NCBI GenBank assembly: GCA_900541675.1 | Contig: UQKU01000001.1 | Coordinates: 160,190-224,189, forward strand | DNA: 64,000 nucleotides | Origin: an uncultured Collinsella sp. | GTDB lineage: Bacteria > Actinomycetota > Coriobacteriia > Coriobacteriales > Coriobacteriaceae | Reading direction: 5' to 3' | Part shown: in pieces, positions 21,900 to 30,575 of the stretch | Numbering within the stretch: position 1 is the first letter of the stretch | How the letters are laid out: every line of letters starts with the position of its first letter | The notes under the pieces: generated by a model | Databases searched by the model: none | What the model saw: only the letters and a program-made list of their open reading frames with translations | What the model was told of the DNA's origin: nothing | Made by a program: the position numbers and the translations under genes

Positions 21900-22445
21900 T
21901 TAGGACAAATCATCCTCGTAGGGCATTAAATCGGCAAGGTAGCCCTTCTCCTTGAGTATGGCCTCGATCTCGTCGAGGGTCTGCTCGTCCTCCGCCGCGA
22001 TGCGATGGAAGTGGTAGCCGCTCGTCACCGTTAGTAGTGGAAAGCTCTTGCCGCTCTCGATATCGTGCAGGTAGCGCTCAACATCGCGACGATTGCGGAT
22101 GTCCAGGTCGGCCGTGATCTTGCCGTACACACGATGGTTGACGATCACGTTGAGCACGGCGCCACCCGCGTCGACGATACTCGTAAGCTCGTCGCCCGCC
22201 TGCTCCACGCCGTGGCGCACCTTAACAAGACGCGTGGGCACGGCGGGGCTACTCGCGGCTTCCTGCAGCACGTAGCCGCGGTTGGTCGCCACGATATCGT
22301 GCCCATCGGCACGCAACAGGGCAATATCCTGAACCACGACCTGACGGCTCACGCCAACCTCGCGGGCAAGTGCGCTGCCCGAAACGGGCTCCTTGGCTCC
22401 TTCGAGCACGCCCATGATGGCACGGCGACGCTCGCGGGCGTTCAT
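21900..22445 (-). CDS. niaR: NiaR, nicotinate-responsive repressor of NAD synthesis
   Basis: 181 aa. N-terminal HTH_11 domain (VSGSALAREVGVSRQVVVQDIALLRADGHDI) and a C-terminal 3H domain with the three conserved His-containing segments (VRHGVEQ, VNHRVYGKI, SGYHFHRI) that bind metal and niacin. Last gene of nadA-nadB-nadC-niaR; its start overlaps the nadC stop (TAATG). It probably represses the operon through the operator at 25808-25851 when nicotinate is available. Confidence 0.92.
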   Translation of the reverse strand: MNARERRRAIMGVLEGAKEPVSGSALAREVGVSRQVVVQDIALLRADGHDIVATNRGYVLQEAASSPAVPTRLVKVRHGVEQAGDELTSIVDAGGAVLNVIVNHRVYGKITADLDIRNRRDVERYLHDIESGKSFPLLTVTSGYHFHRIAAEDEQTLDEIEAILKEKGYLADLMPYEDDLS

Positions 22446-23305
22446 TATTTACCGTCCAGCAGACGCAGGCGCTTAAGCGAGAGGTCGAGGATCGGCGCAG
22501 AGTGCGTCAGGGCGCCCGAGCTAATATAGTCGACACCCAGATCGGCCAGGGCGCGAATGTTGCTGGCGTCCACGTTGCCCGAGCACTCGGTCTTGGCGCG
22601 GCCATCGATAAGCTCAATCGCGGCAGCCATGTCGTCGTGGGTCATGTTGTCGAACATGATGATGTCGGCGCCGGCTTCCACGGCCTCGCGCACCATGTCC
22701 AGGTTCTCGCACTCGATCTCGACCGTCGTGGTAAACGATGCATGGGCGCGCGCCATCTCGATCGCACGCATCACGCCGCCGGCGGCATCGATGTGGTTGT
22801 CCTTGAGCATGACGGCCGTCGACAGGTTGTAACGGTGGTTGCTGCCGCCGCCGATCTCGACCGCGGCCTTCTCGAAGACGCGCATGCCCGGCGTGGTCTT
22901 GCGCGTGTCGACAAGCACGGTCTTGGTGCCCTCGAGCGCGGCCGCCATCCGATGCGTGTAAGTAGCGATGCCGCTCATGCGCTGCAGGTAGTTGAGCGCC
23001 ACGCGCTCGCCCGAAAGCAATACGCGCGCATCGCCCCGCACCTGACCCACATGGTCGCCGGCGTGCACCTCCTCGCCATCGGCAACGTCGAGCAGCACCG
23101 AGCTCTGCGAATCCAGCAGCTCAAAGGTACGGGCAAACACATCCAAGCCGGCGATGATGCCGTCGGCCTTGGCGATAAGCTCCACCGTGGCGGGACGCGC
23201 CGTGGGGCACACGCTCGCCGTGCTCACGTCCTCAAACGTAATGTCCTCGCGCAGAGCCTGTAAAATCAGATCATCGACGACGAGCTTCATGGTAATGGGA
23301 TTCAT
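22445..23305 (-). CDS. nadC: nicotinate-nucleotide pyrophosphorylase (carboxylating), quinolinate phosphoribosyltransferase
   Basis: 286 aa. Converts quinolinate plus PRPP to nicotinate mononucleotide. Family motifs: ALREDITFEDVST near the N-terminus, SGIATYTHRMAA, the substrate-binding LVDTRKTTPGMR near residue 137, VEIECENLDM and DIIMFDNM. ATG follows AGGAG, 4 bases beyond the nadB stop. Confidence 0.96.
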   Translation of the reverse strand: MNPITMKLVVDDLILQALREDITFEDVSTASVCPTARPATVELIAKADGIIAGLDVFARTFELLDSQSSVLLDVADGEEVHAGDHVGQVRGDARVLLSGERVALNYLQRMSGIATYTHRMAAALEGTKTVLVDTRKTTPGMRVFEKAAVEIGGGSNHRYNLSTAVMLKDNHIDAAGGVMRAIEMARAHASFTTTVEIECENLDMVREAVEAGADIIMFDNMTHDDMAAAIELIDGRAKTECSGNVDASNIRALADLGVDYISSGALTHSAPILDLSLKRLRLLDGK

Positions 23306-23308
23306 GGT

Positions 23309-24685
23309 CTACTCCTCTGCGGCCTGCGTGCCGGCGGCACGGGCCAAATCATCGATTGCAAGGGTATCGGAACTCAGGGCGCGATGGCGTCCATCGAGCG
23401 CGGGCTCGCCCGCCTGCTCCACGGCCAGCGACTCGCCGGTGCGCATGTACCACGCGGCGCGACGACCCCAGACCAGCGCCTCGAGCAGACTATTTGATGC
23501 AAGGCGATTCTTGCCGTGAACGCCGTTGCAAGCCGTCTCGCCCGCAGCGTAGAGCTCGGGCATCGAAGTGCGGCCGTCCTTATCGACCCATACGCCGCCC
23601 ATAAAGTAGTGCTGCGTGGGCGTAACGGGGATGGGCTCGTCCAAGATGTCGCGACCGTCCTCAAGGCAGCGCGCGCGAATGTTGGCAAAGTGCCCAGTCA
23701 CCACGTCGCGCTCGACGGGGGCAAAGCTCAGCCACTCGTGCTCGGTGCCGTCCTGCTTCATCTGCTCGCGGATGGCGGCAGCGACAACGTCGCGCGGCTG
23801 CAACTCGTCGGTAAAACGCTCGCCGGCGGCATTGAGCAGAATCGCGCCCTCACCGCGGCAGCTCTCGCTGATCAGGAACGTACGGCCTGGCTGCGGCGAG
23901 AACAGGCCCGTGGGATGGATCTGCACGTAGTCCAGGTGCTCCATCTTAATGCCGTGCTCCTGCGCGATGTAGCAGGCGTCGCCCGTGAGCTGCGGGTAGT
24001 TGGTCGAATGGTCGTATACGCCACCGATGCCGCCCGTCGCCCACAGCGTATGGCGGGCATGGATCTTAAACGGCTTACCGACATGCACGCCCTCAGCGGC
24101 ATTTGCCAGCTCGTCGGCGGGGCGAGCTGAATCGTCCTCGTCCACGGCAACAGCGACGACACCAGTGCACACCGTGGCCCCATCGCGCTCTGCCGTCAGG
24201 ATGTCGGTCATGGCAACGTGTTCGAGAATCTGCACGTTATCCAGCTTGCGGACGGCCTGAAGCAGCTTGGTCGTAATCTCCTTGCCCGTAATGTCGGCAT
24301 GGAAGGCAATGCGCGGACGGCTGTGCGCGCCCTCGCGGGTAAAGTCGAGGCCGCCATCGGCCTTGCGCTCAAAATCCACGCCCATCGCTAGCAGGTCGTT
24401 GATGACCGAGCGGCTCGAGCGGATCATGATGTCGACGCTCTCGCGGCGGTTCTCGTAATGGCCGGCGTGCATGGTGTCCTCAAAGAAGGCATCGTAGTCC
24501 GAGCCCTCGGGCAGCACGCAGATGCCGCCCTGCGCGAGCATCGAATCGCACTCGTCGACCGCGCCCTTGGAGAGCATGATCACGCGCGTGCTCGTCGGCA
24601 GGTTGAGCGCCGCGTACAGGCCCGCTACGCCGCAGCCGGCAATGACGACGTCGCACTCCATATCGGGGTATTGCTTGGTTTCCAC
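23309..24685 (-). CDS. nadB: L-aspartate oxidase
   Basis: 458 aa from the GTG at 24685 with AGAGGA 6 bases upstream; an in-frame ATG a few codons earlier is an alternative start, but the frame further upstream overlaps nadA and is spurious. Oxidises L-aspartate to iminoaspartate. FAD motif GCGVAGLYAAL near residue 15, SMLAQGGICV, HSRPRIAFHADITGKEI and GVHGKNRLASNSLLEALV. Somewhat short at the C-terminus compared with the E. coli enzyme (about 540 aa). Confidence 0.93.
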   Translation of the reverse strand: METKQYPDMECDVVIAGCGVAGLYAALNLPTSTRVIMLSKGAVDECDSMLAQGGICVLPEGSDYDAFFEDTMHAGHYENRRESVDIMIRSSRSVINDLLAMGVDFERKADGGLDFTREGAHSRPRIAFHADITGKEITTKLLQAVRKLDNVQILEHVAMTDILTAERDGATVCTGVVAVAVDEDDSARPADELANAAEGVHVGKPFKIHARHTLWATGGIGGVYDHSTNYPQLTGDACYIAQEHGIKMEHLDYVQIHPTGLFSPQPGRTFLISESCRGEGAILLNAAGERFTDELQPRDVVAAAIREQMKQDGTEHEWLSFAPVERDVVTGHFANIRARCLEDGRDILDEPIPVTPTQHYFMGGVWVDKDGRTSMPELYAAGETACNGVHGKNRLASNSLLEALVWGRRAAWYMRTGESLAVEQAGEPALDGRHRALSSDTLAIDDLARAAGTQAAEE

Positions 24686-24740
24686 AGGAATCCTCTCCCT
24701 TGAATGTGACATAAGAAACCGTCCCTCATGCCACATTGTT

Positions 24741-25766
24741 CTAGCGTGCTGCGTACTCGAGCATGCGGTCGAGCGTAAGTTTGGCCTGGTCGGCAGCCTC
24801 GTCCGACACGCCGATCTGCACCTCGCCCTCACCCGTCTCCAGGCAGCGCACGAGCTTTTCGAGCGTGATGAGATCCATGTTGACGCAGGTGGGCTGCACC
24901 GCGGGGAAGTAGAACTTTTTGCCGGTGCCCTGGCAGCGGCGCTCGAGCTCGTAGAGCACACCGCGGACCGTCACGATAATGAACTCGCTCGCGTCGGACT
25001 CCTCGGCATACTTGATGATGCCGGCGGTGGAGCCGATGTAGTCGGCCTCAGCCAGGACGTCAGCCTTGCACTCAGGATGCGCCAGCACGAGCGCGTCGGG
25101 GTGGGCCTCCGTCGCGTCAACGATCTGCTCGACGGTGATGATGTGATGGCGCGGGCAGTAGCCGTTGTTGAGGATGACGTGCTTTTGGGGCACCTGCTCG
25201 GCTACGAAGCGGCCCAGGTTCTGGTCGGGAATGAACAAGATGTGCTGCTGCGGCAGCTCGGAGACGATCTTGACGGCGTTTGAGCTGGTAACGCACACGT
25301 CACTCCAGCTCTTGATCTCGACCGTGGAGTTGACGTAGCAGACCACGGCCAGGTCGTCGCCGTACTCGGCGCGCGCCGCATCGACCGTCTCGCGCTTGAC
25401 CATGTGCGCCATGGGACAGTCCGCGCCCGGCTCGGGCAGCAGCACGGTCTTGGTGGGATTGAGCAGCTTGGCGCTCTCGCCCATAAACTCCACGCCGCAC
25501 AGCACGATGGTCTGCTGCGGCAGGCTCTTGGCAAGCTTTGCCAGGTAGAAGCTGTCGCCGACGTAATCGGCCACAGCCTGAACCTCGGGCGCCACGTAAT
25601 AGTGCGCCAGGATCACCGCGTCGCGTTGGGTTTTAAGTTGCTGAATGGCCTCGACGAGCTCTGCGGGCACCAGTGCCGCGCGCTCCGTTGCCGTCGTTGC
25701 CGATGCTAGGCCGGCCGCGATATCGCGTGCAAGCTCCGACGCATCCATGTTCGCGCTCTGTGCCAT
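24741..25766 (-). CDS. nadA: quinolinate synthase A
   Basis: 341 aa, start ATG at 25766 after GAGGGG (a TTG one codon earlier is also possible). Condenses iminoaspartate with dihydroxyacetone phosphate to give quinolinate, using an oxygen-sensitive [4Fe-4S] cluster. Visible: AHYYVAPEVQAVADYVGDS, the cluster cysteines in LCGVEFM, AHPECKAD and VQPTCVNMD, and DCPMAHM. First gene of the operon, behind the NiaR-type operator. Confidence 0.96.
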   Translation of the reverse strand: MAQSANMDASELARDIAAGLASATTATERAALVPAELVEAIQQLKTQRDAVILAHYYVAPEVQAVADYVGDSFYLAKLAKSLPQQTIVLCGVEFMGESAKLLNPTKTVLLPEPGADCPMAHMVKRETVDAARAEYGDDLAVVCYVNSTVEIKSWSDVCVTSSNAVKIVSELPQQHILFIPDQNLGRFVAEQVPQKHVILNNGYCPRHHIITVEQIVDATEAHPDALVLAHPECKADVLAEADYIGSTAGIIKYAEESDASEFIIVTVRGVLYELERRCQGTGKKFYFPAVQPTCVNMDLITLEKLVRCLETGEGEVQIGVSDEAADQAKLTLDRMLEYAAR

Positions 25767-25801
25767 CAAGGCCCCTCTCTTTTGGCGAATCTTGGGGCTT
25801 T

Positions 25802-25851
25802 AGTATGACACCTAGGTTTACAGCTGACAAGACAGCTGTAAACCTAGGTGT
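25802..25851 (-). promoter_or_regulatory. nad operon promoter with overlapping 19-bp inverted repeat (putative NiaR operator)
   Basis: The arms 25808-25826 and 25833-25851 are perfect reverse complements (ACACCTAGG outer, TTTACAGCTG inner) around 6 bp. On the minus strand TTGTCA (25825-25830) and CATACT (25802-25807) are spaced exactly 17 bp as -35 and -10, so a bound protein would block the promoter. NiaR, the last gene of the operon, is the natural candidate. Confidence 0.75.
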
Positions 25852-25870
25852 AAAGTTGAAATAAAGATTC

Positions 25871-25935
25871 AATCATGCGGCAGGTCCATTTTCGAACTGG
25901 CAAGCTGAGGACAGCCGAAAATGGACCCGCCCCAT
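25871..25935. repeat. hairpin GGTCCATTTTCG/CGAAAATGGACC
   Basis: GCAGGTCCATTTTCG and CGAAAATGGACCCGC are inverted around about 26 bp, followed by GCCCGTTTTGTCC. It stands between the nad promoter and the MITE-like element. No gene is visible from 25860 to 26326. Confidence 0.5.
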
Positions 25936-25972
25936 GATTCGGGCAGCCCGTTTTGTCCTGGACCAAGGGGCA

Positions 25973-26181
25973 GTGGTCAAAAAGGGCCAAATATGAGTAC
26001 TGTCACCAAATTAGTAGCATCGATTTTCCGGTCCAGAGCAGCAAAATCGCCTTGTTTGGAGCCCAATCGCGACTCTGAAGAACGAAAATCGATGCACTTT
26101 TGGCCTCTGGCACCGATTTTTGAGGCCATTTGGCTGCCACCAAACTGGTAACAGTACTCATATTTGGCCCTTTTTGACCAC
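25973..26181. mobile_element. 209-bp MITE-like element with 31-bp perfect terminal inverted repeats
   Basis: 25973-26003 and 26151-26181 are perfect reverse complements (ends GTGGTCAAAAAGGGCC). The inside is also partly palindromic (ATCGATTTTC at about 26019 and GAAAATCGAT at about 26083) and has no reading frame of note. No clear target duplication. Confidence 0.65.
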
Positions 26182-26326
26182 CGGGTTTCCGGCAGGCCCC
26201 AAAAGCGGGCCCGAATCGCTCGATCCGGGCCCGCTGGGGGTAGCGAGCACAATCGAGGTGTAAGAAGCAAGAGAGGGCCATCGCCTAGAATCGTCAGCGC
26301 CTAGATATTCAACGAGAGGAAAGACA

Positions 26327-26720
26327 ATGGTCCGCAGCGACATGCTACCCCAGCCGGACCGGGGGCTCGGCCTCGACCGGCCCCAGACCGAGGCATTTCA
26401 CCGACGAGTTCAAGAGGAAGATAGTCGATCTCCACAACGCCGGAAAGCCCAGGCGCGAGGCCATGGACGAGTGCGACCTCGACAAGAGCACCGTGGAGAG
26501 GCGGGTCAAGTCGATAAACGAGACCGGCTCGCCGCGCGCCGCCGACAACCGCACGCCCGAGTAGAACCGGATCCTGGAGCCCGAGCGCGAGAACCGCAGG
26601 CTCCGGATGGAGGTCAACGTCTTAAGACGAGCGGCGCCAGCATACGCTCGGAAGTCAGGGCCATGGCGGCCAACGGGGGGCCGCTGCCCCATATCGGCGC
26701 AGCGCTGGCATCGAGGCCTT
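26327..26720 (+). pseudogene. decayed IS3-family transposase OrfA (and start of OrfB)
   Basis: After an ATG at 26327, the frame shifts near 26385, after which the translation reads RHFTDEFKRKIVDLHNAGKP and continues with NETGSPRAADNRTPE, a TAG at 26562-26564 where a Gln codon is expected, then the leucine-zipper-like NRILEPERENRRLRMEVNVLRRAA typical of IS3 OrfA. Further frame-shifted scraps (VRAMAANGG, then PISAQRW) resemble the start of an OrfB. It is cut off by the intact IS at 26721. Confidence 0.7.
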
Positions 26721-26760
26721 CTGACCTGTGTCAAGATTTCGGACACGCATGCTCGAGAAA

Positions 26761-27696
26761 TCAAGCGGCCATAGGCATGGCCTCGAGCTTGGGCTCGGTT
26801 CTCTCGAAGAAGGCCGCCATGGCCTCGGCCGGCACCTTGTAGCCGATCGTCGAGCGGGGCCTTCGGCGGTTGTAGTACGCCTCGATGAACTCGACCACCG
26901 CGTGCTTGGCGGAATCCCTGGTCGGGAAGCTGCGCCTGTAGTACATCTCGTTCTTCAGCGTGGCGAGGAACGACTCGGCCACCGCGTTGTCGTGGCAGTT
27001 GCCGGCGCGGCTGCAGGACAGCCGCACGTCGTTGTCGCGCGCCCATTCGGCCAGAAGCCTGCTGGTGTACTGGGCGCCGCGGTCGGCGTGGAATATCGCG
27101 TTGCCGGCCACGTAGCCGCGCGATTTGGCCGACGCCAGCGCCGAAACCACGATGTCGGCGGTCATGCGCTCGGAGAGCGACCAGCCCACCACCATGCGGG
27201 TGTTGAGGTCGATGACCGTCGACAGGTACAGCCATCCCTCGCCGGTGCGCAGGTAGGTGATGTCGCCCACGAGCTTGCAGGTTGGAACGGGACTGGTGAA
27301 GTCGCGGCGCACCAGGTCGGGCCGGGGCCTGGCCTTCGGGTCGGGGATGGTGGTGCGCTTCCTGGCGTTGGGCGTGCAGCCGCGTATTCCCAGCTCGCGC
27401 ATCAGCTTGCGCACCCTGTACAGGGTCAATCCGGAGAACTCGCCGGGCAGGAAGCATTTCACGAACCGGAAGCCGAACCTGCGGTCCGACTCCAGCCACA
27501 CGCGCCGGACCGCCTCGCGCTCGGCCGACCAGTCTTCTCGCGGGCAGCCGTTGGAGAGCCACGAGTAGAAGCCCGATCGGCTCACGCCGAGCACGCGGGC
27601 CATCATTTTCACCGGGAATTCGGCCTTCTCCGCCAACATCATCCGGTAGCATGCGGCTACGCCTGGCTTTTGGCGAAGAAGGCCGCGGCTTTTTTC
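26761..27696 (-). CDS. IS3-family transposase OrfB (expressed as OrfAB by -1 frameshift)
   Basis: About 311 aa of the DDE integrase-type transposase. Helical N-terminal part with MMARVLGVSRSGFYSWL; catalytic core with first Asp in LVGDITYLRTGEGWLYL, second in FHADRGAQYTS and Glu in NCHDNAVAESFLATLKNE; C-terminal YYNRRRPRSTIGY. Its frame enters at the A6G run (27689-27695) inside orfA in the -1 frame, as is standard for IS3 elements, so there is no independent start codon of note. Confidence 0.88.
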   Translation of the reverse strand, partial: EKSRGLLRQKPGVAACYRMMLAEKAEFPVKMMARVLGVSRSGFYSWLSNGCPREDWSAEREAVRRVWLESDRRFGFRFVKCFLPGEFSGLTLYRVRKLMRELGIRGCTPNARKRTTIPDPKARPRPDLVRRDFTSPVPTCKLVGDITYLRTGEGWLYLSTVIDLNTRMVVGWSLSERMTADIVVSALASAKSRGYVAGNAIFHADRGAQYTSRLLAEWARDNDVRLSCSRAGNCHDNAVAESFLATLKNEMYYRRSFPTRDSAKHAVVEFIEAYYNRRRPRSTIGYKVPAEAMAAFFERTEPKLEAMPMAA

Positions 27697-27941
27697 AAGA
27701 AGGCGTTCTCCATCTCGAGCTCGCGTATGCGCCTTTTCGCCTCGCGAAGCTCGCGGTCCTCGGCCTTGGGGTCGGGCCCGCCGGCAAGCTCGCGCCGGCG
27801 GCTCTGCACCCACTTGTTCACGGTCTTGGAATTCAGGCCCAGTTCTGCGCAGCATTCCGTTATCGGCCTGCCCGTCGAGATGATGTAGTCGGCGGTCTCG
27901 CGCCTGAACTCGTCGGTGTACTTGGCGGCTGGGTTGGACAT
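27657..27941 (-). CDS. IS3-family transposase OrfA
   Basis: 94 aa. Helix-turn-helix KYTDEFRRETADYIISTGRP...GLNSKTVNKWVQSRRREL followed by the leucine-zipper EDRELREAKRRIRELEMENAFLKKAAAFF. The AAAAAAG slippery run lies at the FLKKAA codons. It ends in TAG 39 bases after the slip site. Confidence 0.88.
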   Translation of the reverse strand: MSNPAAKYTDEFRRETADYIISTGRPITECCAELGLNSKTVNKWVQSRRRELAGGPDPKAEDRELREAKRRIRELEMENAFLKKAAAFFAKSQA

Positions 27942-28023
27942 AGCATACCGTCCTCTCGGTCGTCGATGAATGCATTCTAAAGGATTGGGCCTCTAGCATG
28001 CGTGTCCGAAAAGACGATACAGG

Positions 28024-29130
28024 TCAGACAACCCAATCAGACGTCGTCTCGAGCGCGTCCTCTGCACGGTCGAGCGTGCTTCTGGCCTTGGCACCCTGTT
28101 TGAACCACGTGCGCAGGTCCTCGAGCGTGCTGCCCGCTGCATACACCTTGATTTTTCGACCGCCCTTCGTAGTCACCGTGCAGCGGTCGCCGCTCTCGCT
28201 GTCCTCGTGCGCCGTGACCTTCTTGAGGTAATCGCGGCGGAACGCCACGACGCGGGCATTGCTGATCTCGATGAACCAATCGTCGTCGACAAGCGAAGTG
28301 CCCGTGGCACCTCGACTTGCCATCTCCTCGGCGAAGGAGAAACCGAGTTCGCGCTCCTGCCTGCCGATCTCGTAGATACCACGGGCGGGCATGCTGAGCA
28401 TAAGCAGGGGCAGGAGTCCCCCTATGAACAGGAAGAGGAACGGAACGAGCAAGAGCAAGCGGGCTCCGGCATCGGTGAAAACAGCCATGAAGGCGATCAC
28501 GAGCGAGAAGACGAGCGCCATGCCGTTGAAAACAATCGTCAACGGCTTGACGGCAGACCAACACAGGCCCGCCTTGGTCATGGGACCGTCGACGGCGTCC
28601 GAGACTTCGATGCCCTCTTCCTCCAGACGGGCGAGGAGGTTGAGCGAGCACACCCCCTCGAGGCTTATCGAGCAGAACTTTCGATCGCCCTCGAACAGGT
28701 CGATCCTCATCATCTGCGTGTGAAGCGTTGCATGGGTGATGTTGCCGAACGTCGTCTCCTTGCGGATGCCGAAGGCGTTACGCGAGAGAATTCGTTCACC
28801 GTCCACGTCGATGCGCGGGATGCTCAGCAGGGCCCAGATGGCCATGCCCGCAAGTGCCATGGCGTGGCCGAACCACACAAGCTCGTGGCCCCACTCGCCC
28901 AGCGAAACGCCCTGCCAGACGTAAACACCCAACATGAGCAGATCGAACGCGACCGCGCAGCAGGCGATGATCGTGCGGATGGCAGCGGGCATGCGCACCG
29001 TGAAGCGATCGAGGCTGTCCGTCGCCTCACTGCGCTCACGCGCGCCGCGACGGGCGACCCATGCAGTGAGCGGACCGACGATGAACACCACCATCGCCAC
29101 GCGCAGGAACGATTCGAGTATGTCGCCCAT
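28024..29130 (-). CDS. membrane protein of unknown function; stop codon supplied by the IS end
   Basis: 368 aa from the ATG at 29130 (GGTGG upstream); an ATG 4 codons earlier is possible. Four hydrophobic segments: near the N-terminus, about 55-75, about 80-100 and a long pair at about 195-250. Between and after them lie two soluble parts resembling small beta-barrel (PH-like) modules: IDVDGERILSRNAFGIRKETTFGNI and the C-terminal CTVTTKGGRKIKVYAAG. The TGA at 28024-28026 is part of the IS terminal CTGACCTG, so the natural C-terminus may be longer. Function not recognised. Confidence 0.55.
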   Translation of the reverse strand: MGDILESFLRVAMVVFIVGPLTAWVARRGARERSEATDSLDRFTVRMPAAIRTIIACCAVAFDLLMLGVYVWQGVSLGEWGHELVWFGHAMALAGMAIWALLSIPRIDVDGERILSRNAFGIRKETTFGNITHATLHTQMMRIDLFEGDRKFCSISLEGVCSLNLLARLEEEGIEVSDAVDGPMTKAGLCWSAVKPLTIVFNGMALVFSLVIAFMAVFTDAGARLLLLVPFLFLFIGGLLPLLMLSMPARGIYEIGRQERELGFSFAEEMASRGATGTSLVDDDWFIEISNARVVAFRRDYLKKVTAHEDSESGDRCTVTTKGGRKIKVYAAGSTLEDLRTWFKQGAKARSTLDRAEDALETTSDWVV

Positions 29131-29317
29131 ATTAACCACCATCCCAATAGAAAACGTGAATTTGGGAGACTATAGCAGAGCGAAGCGATCTGCACGGCAT
29201 CGTCCGGGTGTTTTCGGCATACGGTGGAAACCAGCGGCAGCGGACGTTGAGAACTCACCCAAAAGACGCGATTCGACCGAAGCGATTCTTCTTGACTTGG
29301 TCTCAATGTGATACGAC

Positions 29318-29845
29318 ATGCGCCACTACCTGCGCGGTCTAGCGGCCCTGATCGAAGAGGGTCACACCGATGAGGCACTCGAGCGCATCGACGCGCTCTG
29401 CGAGACCAACGACCGCACCGCCGTGCGCCGCTACTGCGCCAACGAAACGGTCAACATTGCGCTCTCGTCGCTTTCCGCGGACATCAACGCGCACGGCATC
29501 ACCGCCGACCTGCACGCCGCCGTGCCCGAAACCGTCCACGTGGGCGATGTCGATCTATTCAGTGTGGTATCGAACGCCCTGGACAATGCCATCGCCGCGG
29601 CGAGCGCCGCCCCCGAAGGCAAGCGGTTTGTCGACCTGGACCTTCGCTACGAAGACGGTCAGCTTCTATTGCTGGTTTCCAACACGTTTGGCCGTGCGCC
29701 GCACATGGTCGACGGCATGCCCGTGACTCAGCACACTGGGCACGGCTTTGGCACCAAGAGCATTATGCTTGCCGTCGAGCGCATGAACGGCAACTGCCAG
29801 TTCCGCATTAACGGCGACCGGTTTGAGCTGCGCGCCGTGATGTAG
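29318..29845 (+). pseudogene. truncated GHKL (AgrC-type) sensor histidine kinase, C-terminal part
   Basis: 175 aa. It begins in the H-box (DMRHYLRGL, phospho-acceptor His at residue 3) and contains the GHKL ATPase features: DLFSVVSNALDNAIAAA (N box), LLLLVSNTFGR and HTGHGFGTKSIMLAVERMNG (G box). The sensor/membrane half is missing and a TGA lies two codons upstream of the ATG, so this is very likely a remnant. No partner response regulator is adjacent. Confidence 0.65.
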
Positions 29846-29863
29846 GGGCTGCCGCCAACCTCG

Positions 29864-30439
29864 CTACAGCGGTGCAGCCGCCGGGGTCAGCTGCTTAATG
29901 TAGGCCCACATGCGCTGCTTGGCGGCCTTGTCGGTGAGCGCCGCCTCAAAACCGTCGAGCGCCAGCACGCGGCGCCCCTGCACATGGGCGACCAGGCCGG
30001 GCTTGAGCATGGCGGTGTCAAAGTCATCAATTGCCACAAGCATATCGGCATAGGTCTCGCGCATGACATCGGCCGCACTGTTGTCCAGCAGCAGCACCGC
30101 CTCGGGGTCCAAGGTCTCCAGCGCCTCGCGGAACAGGTCGCACGTCAGGGCCTCGCCCGCCGCGACCGCTCCGTCGCCCGCGCCGGCGACGCTTGCCAGC
30201 ACACAAAAATCCTCGGGGGCATATCCGATGGCACCGAGCGCCTTGCGCAACGCGGCGCCATCCGCGCCGGCGGCCAGCTCGCCGCCCGAGCACTCGGCTT
30301 CATCCAAATCGCCTTTGACCAGCACAATCGGCGAGCACGCGTTGCCCGCGATACGCACACCGCGATCTGCAAGCGACGCGAGCTCCTGCTCGGTCGCCTG
30401 AGCGATGGCTTCTTTTTTCTGGCTTTGTGACGTGGGCAT
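29864..30439 (-). CDS. conserved hypothetical protein, Ala-rich
   Basis: 191 aa from the ATG at 30439 (GGAGAG upstream); the frame before it lacks an RBS. It has a central ALRKALGAIGYAPEDFCVLAS segment, an acidic middle (LDPEAVLLLDNSAADVMRETYADML) and a C-terminal RVLALDGFEAALTDKAAKQRMWAYIKQL. The pattern suggests an alpha/beta fold, faintly like uracil-DNA glycosylase-type proteins, but I see no catalytic motif that would justify the name. Confidence 0.5.
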   Translation of the reverse strand: MPTSQSQKKEAIAQATEQELASLADRGVRIAGNACSPIVLVKGDLDEAECSGGELAAGADGAALRKALGAIGYAPEDFCVLASVAGAGDGAVAAGEALTCDLFREALETLDPEAVLLLDNSAADVMRETYADMLVAIDDFDTAMLKPGLVAHVQGRRVLALDGFEAALTDKAAKQRMWAYIKQLTPAAAPL

Positions 30440-30575
30440 GCGCTCTCCAATCGTTTGCGTGCCCACCATTATATAAAAGAGCCGCCCGCGAGTGGTTGCT
30501 TTGCGGGCCGCTGGGTATAAGCACGGTCGTACTGAGTTTTACGCGGCCGAGCCGCGTCGTATTATGGAGGTCACC

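Larger units (their letters stand above)
26721..28027 (-). mobile_element. IS3-family insertion sequence, 1.3 kb, apparently intact
   Basis: The ends are imperfect terminal inverted repeats: CTGACCTGTGTC...TTTCGGACACGCATGCT at 26721 onward and its counterpart CTGACCTGTATC...TTTCGGACACGCATGCT read inward from 28027. It carries orfA and orfB with a frameshift signal. The left end is inserted in an older IS remnant; the right end abuts the coding frame of the gene at 28024-29130. No clear target duplication is visible. Confidence 0.85.

Noticed and set aside
26345..27652. 435-codon minus-strand frame across the IS
   Set aside because: Wrong frame of the transposase region; the true OrfB frame carries the DDE motifs.
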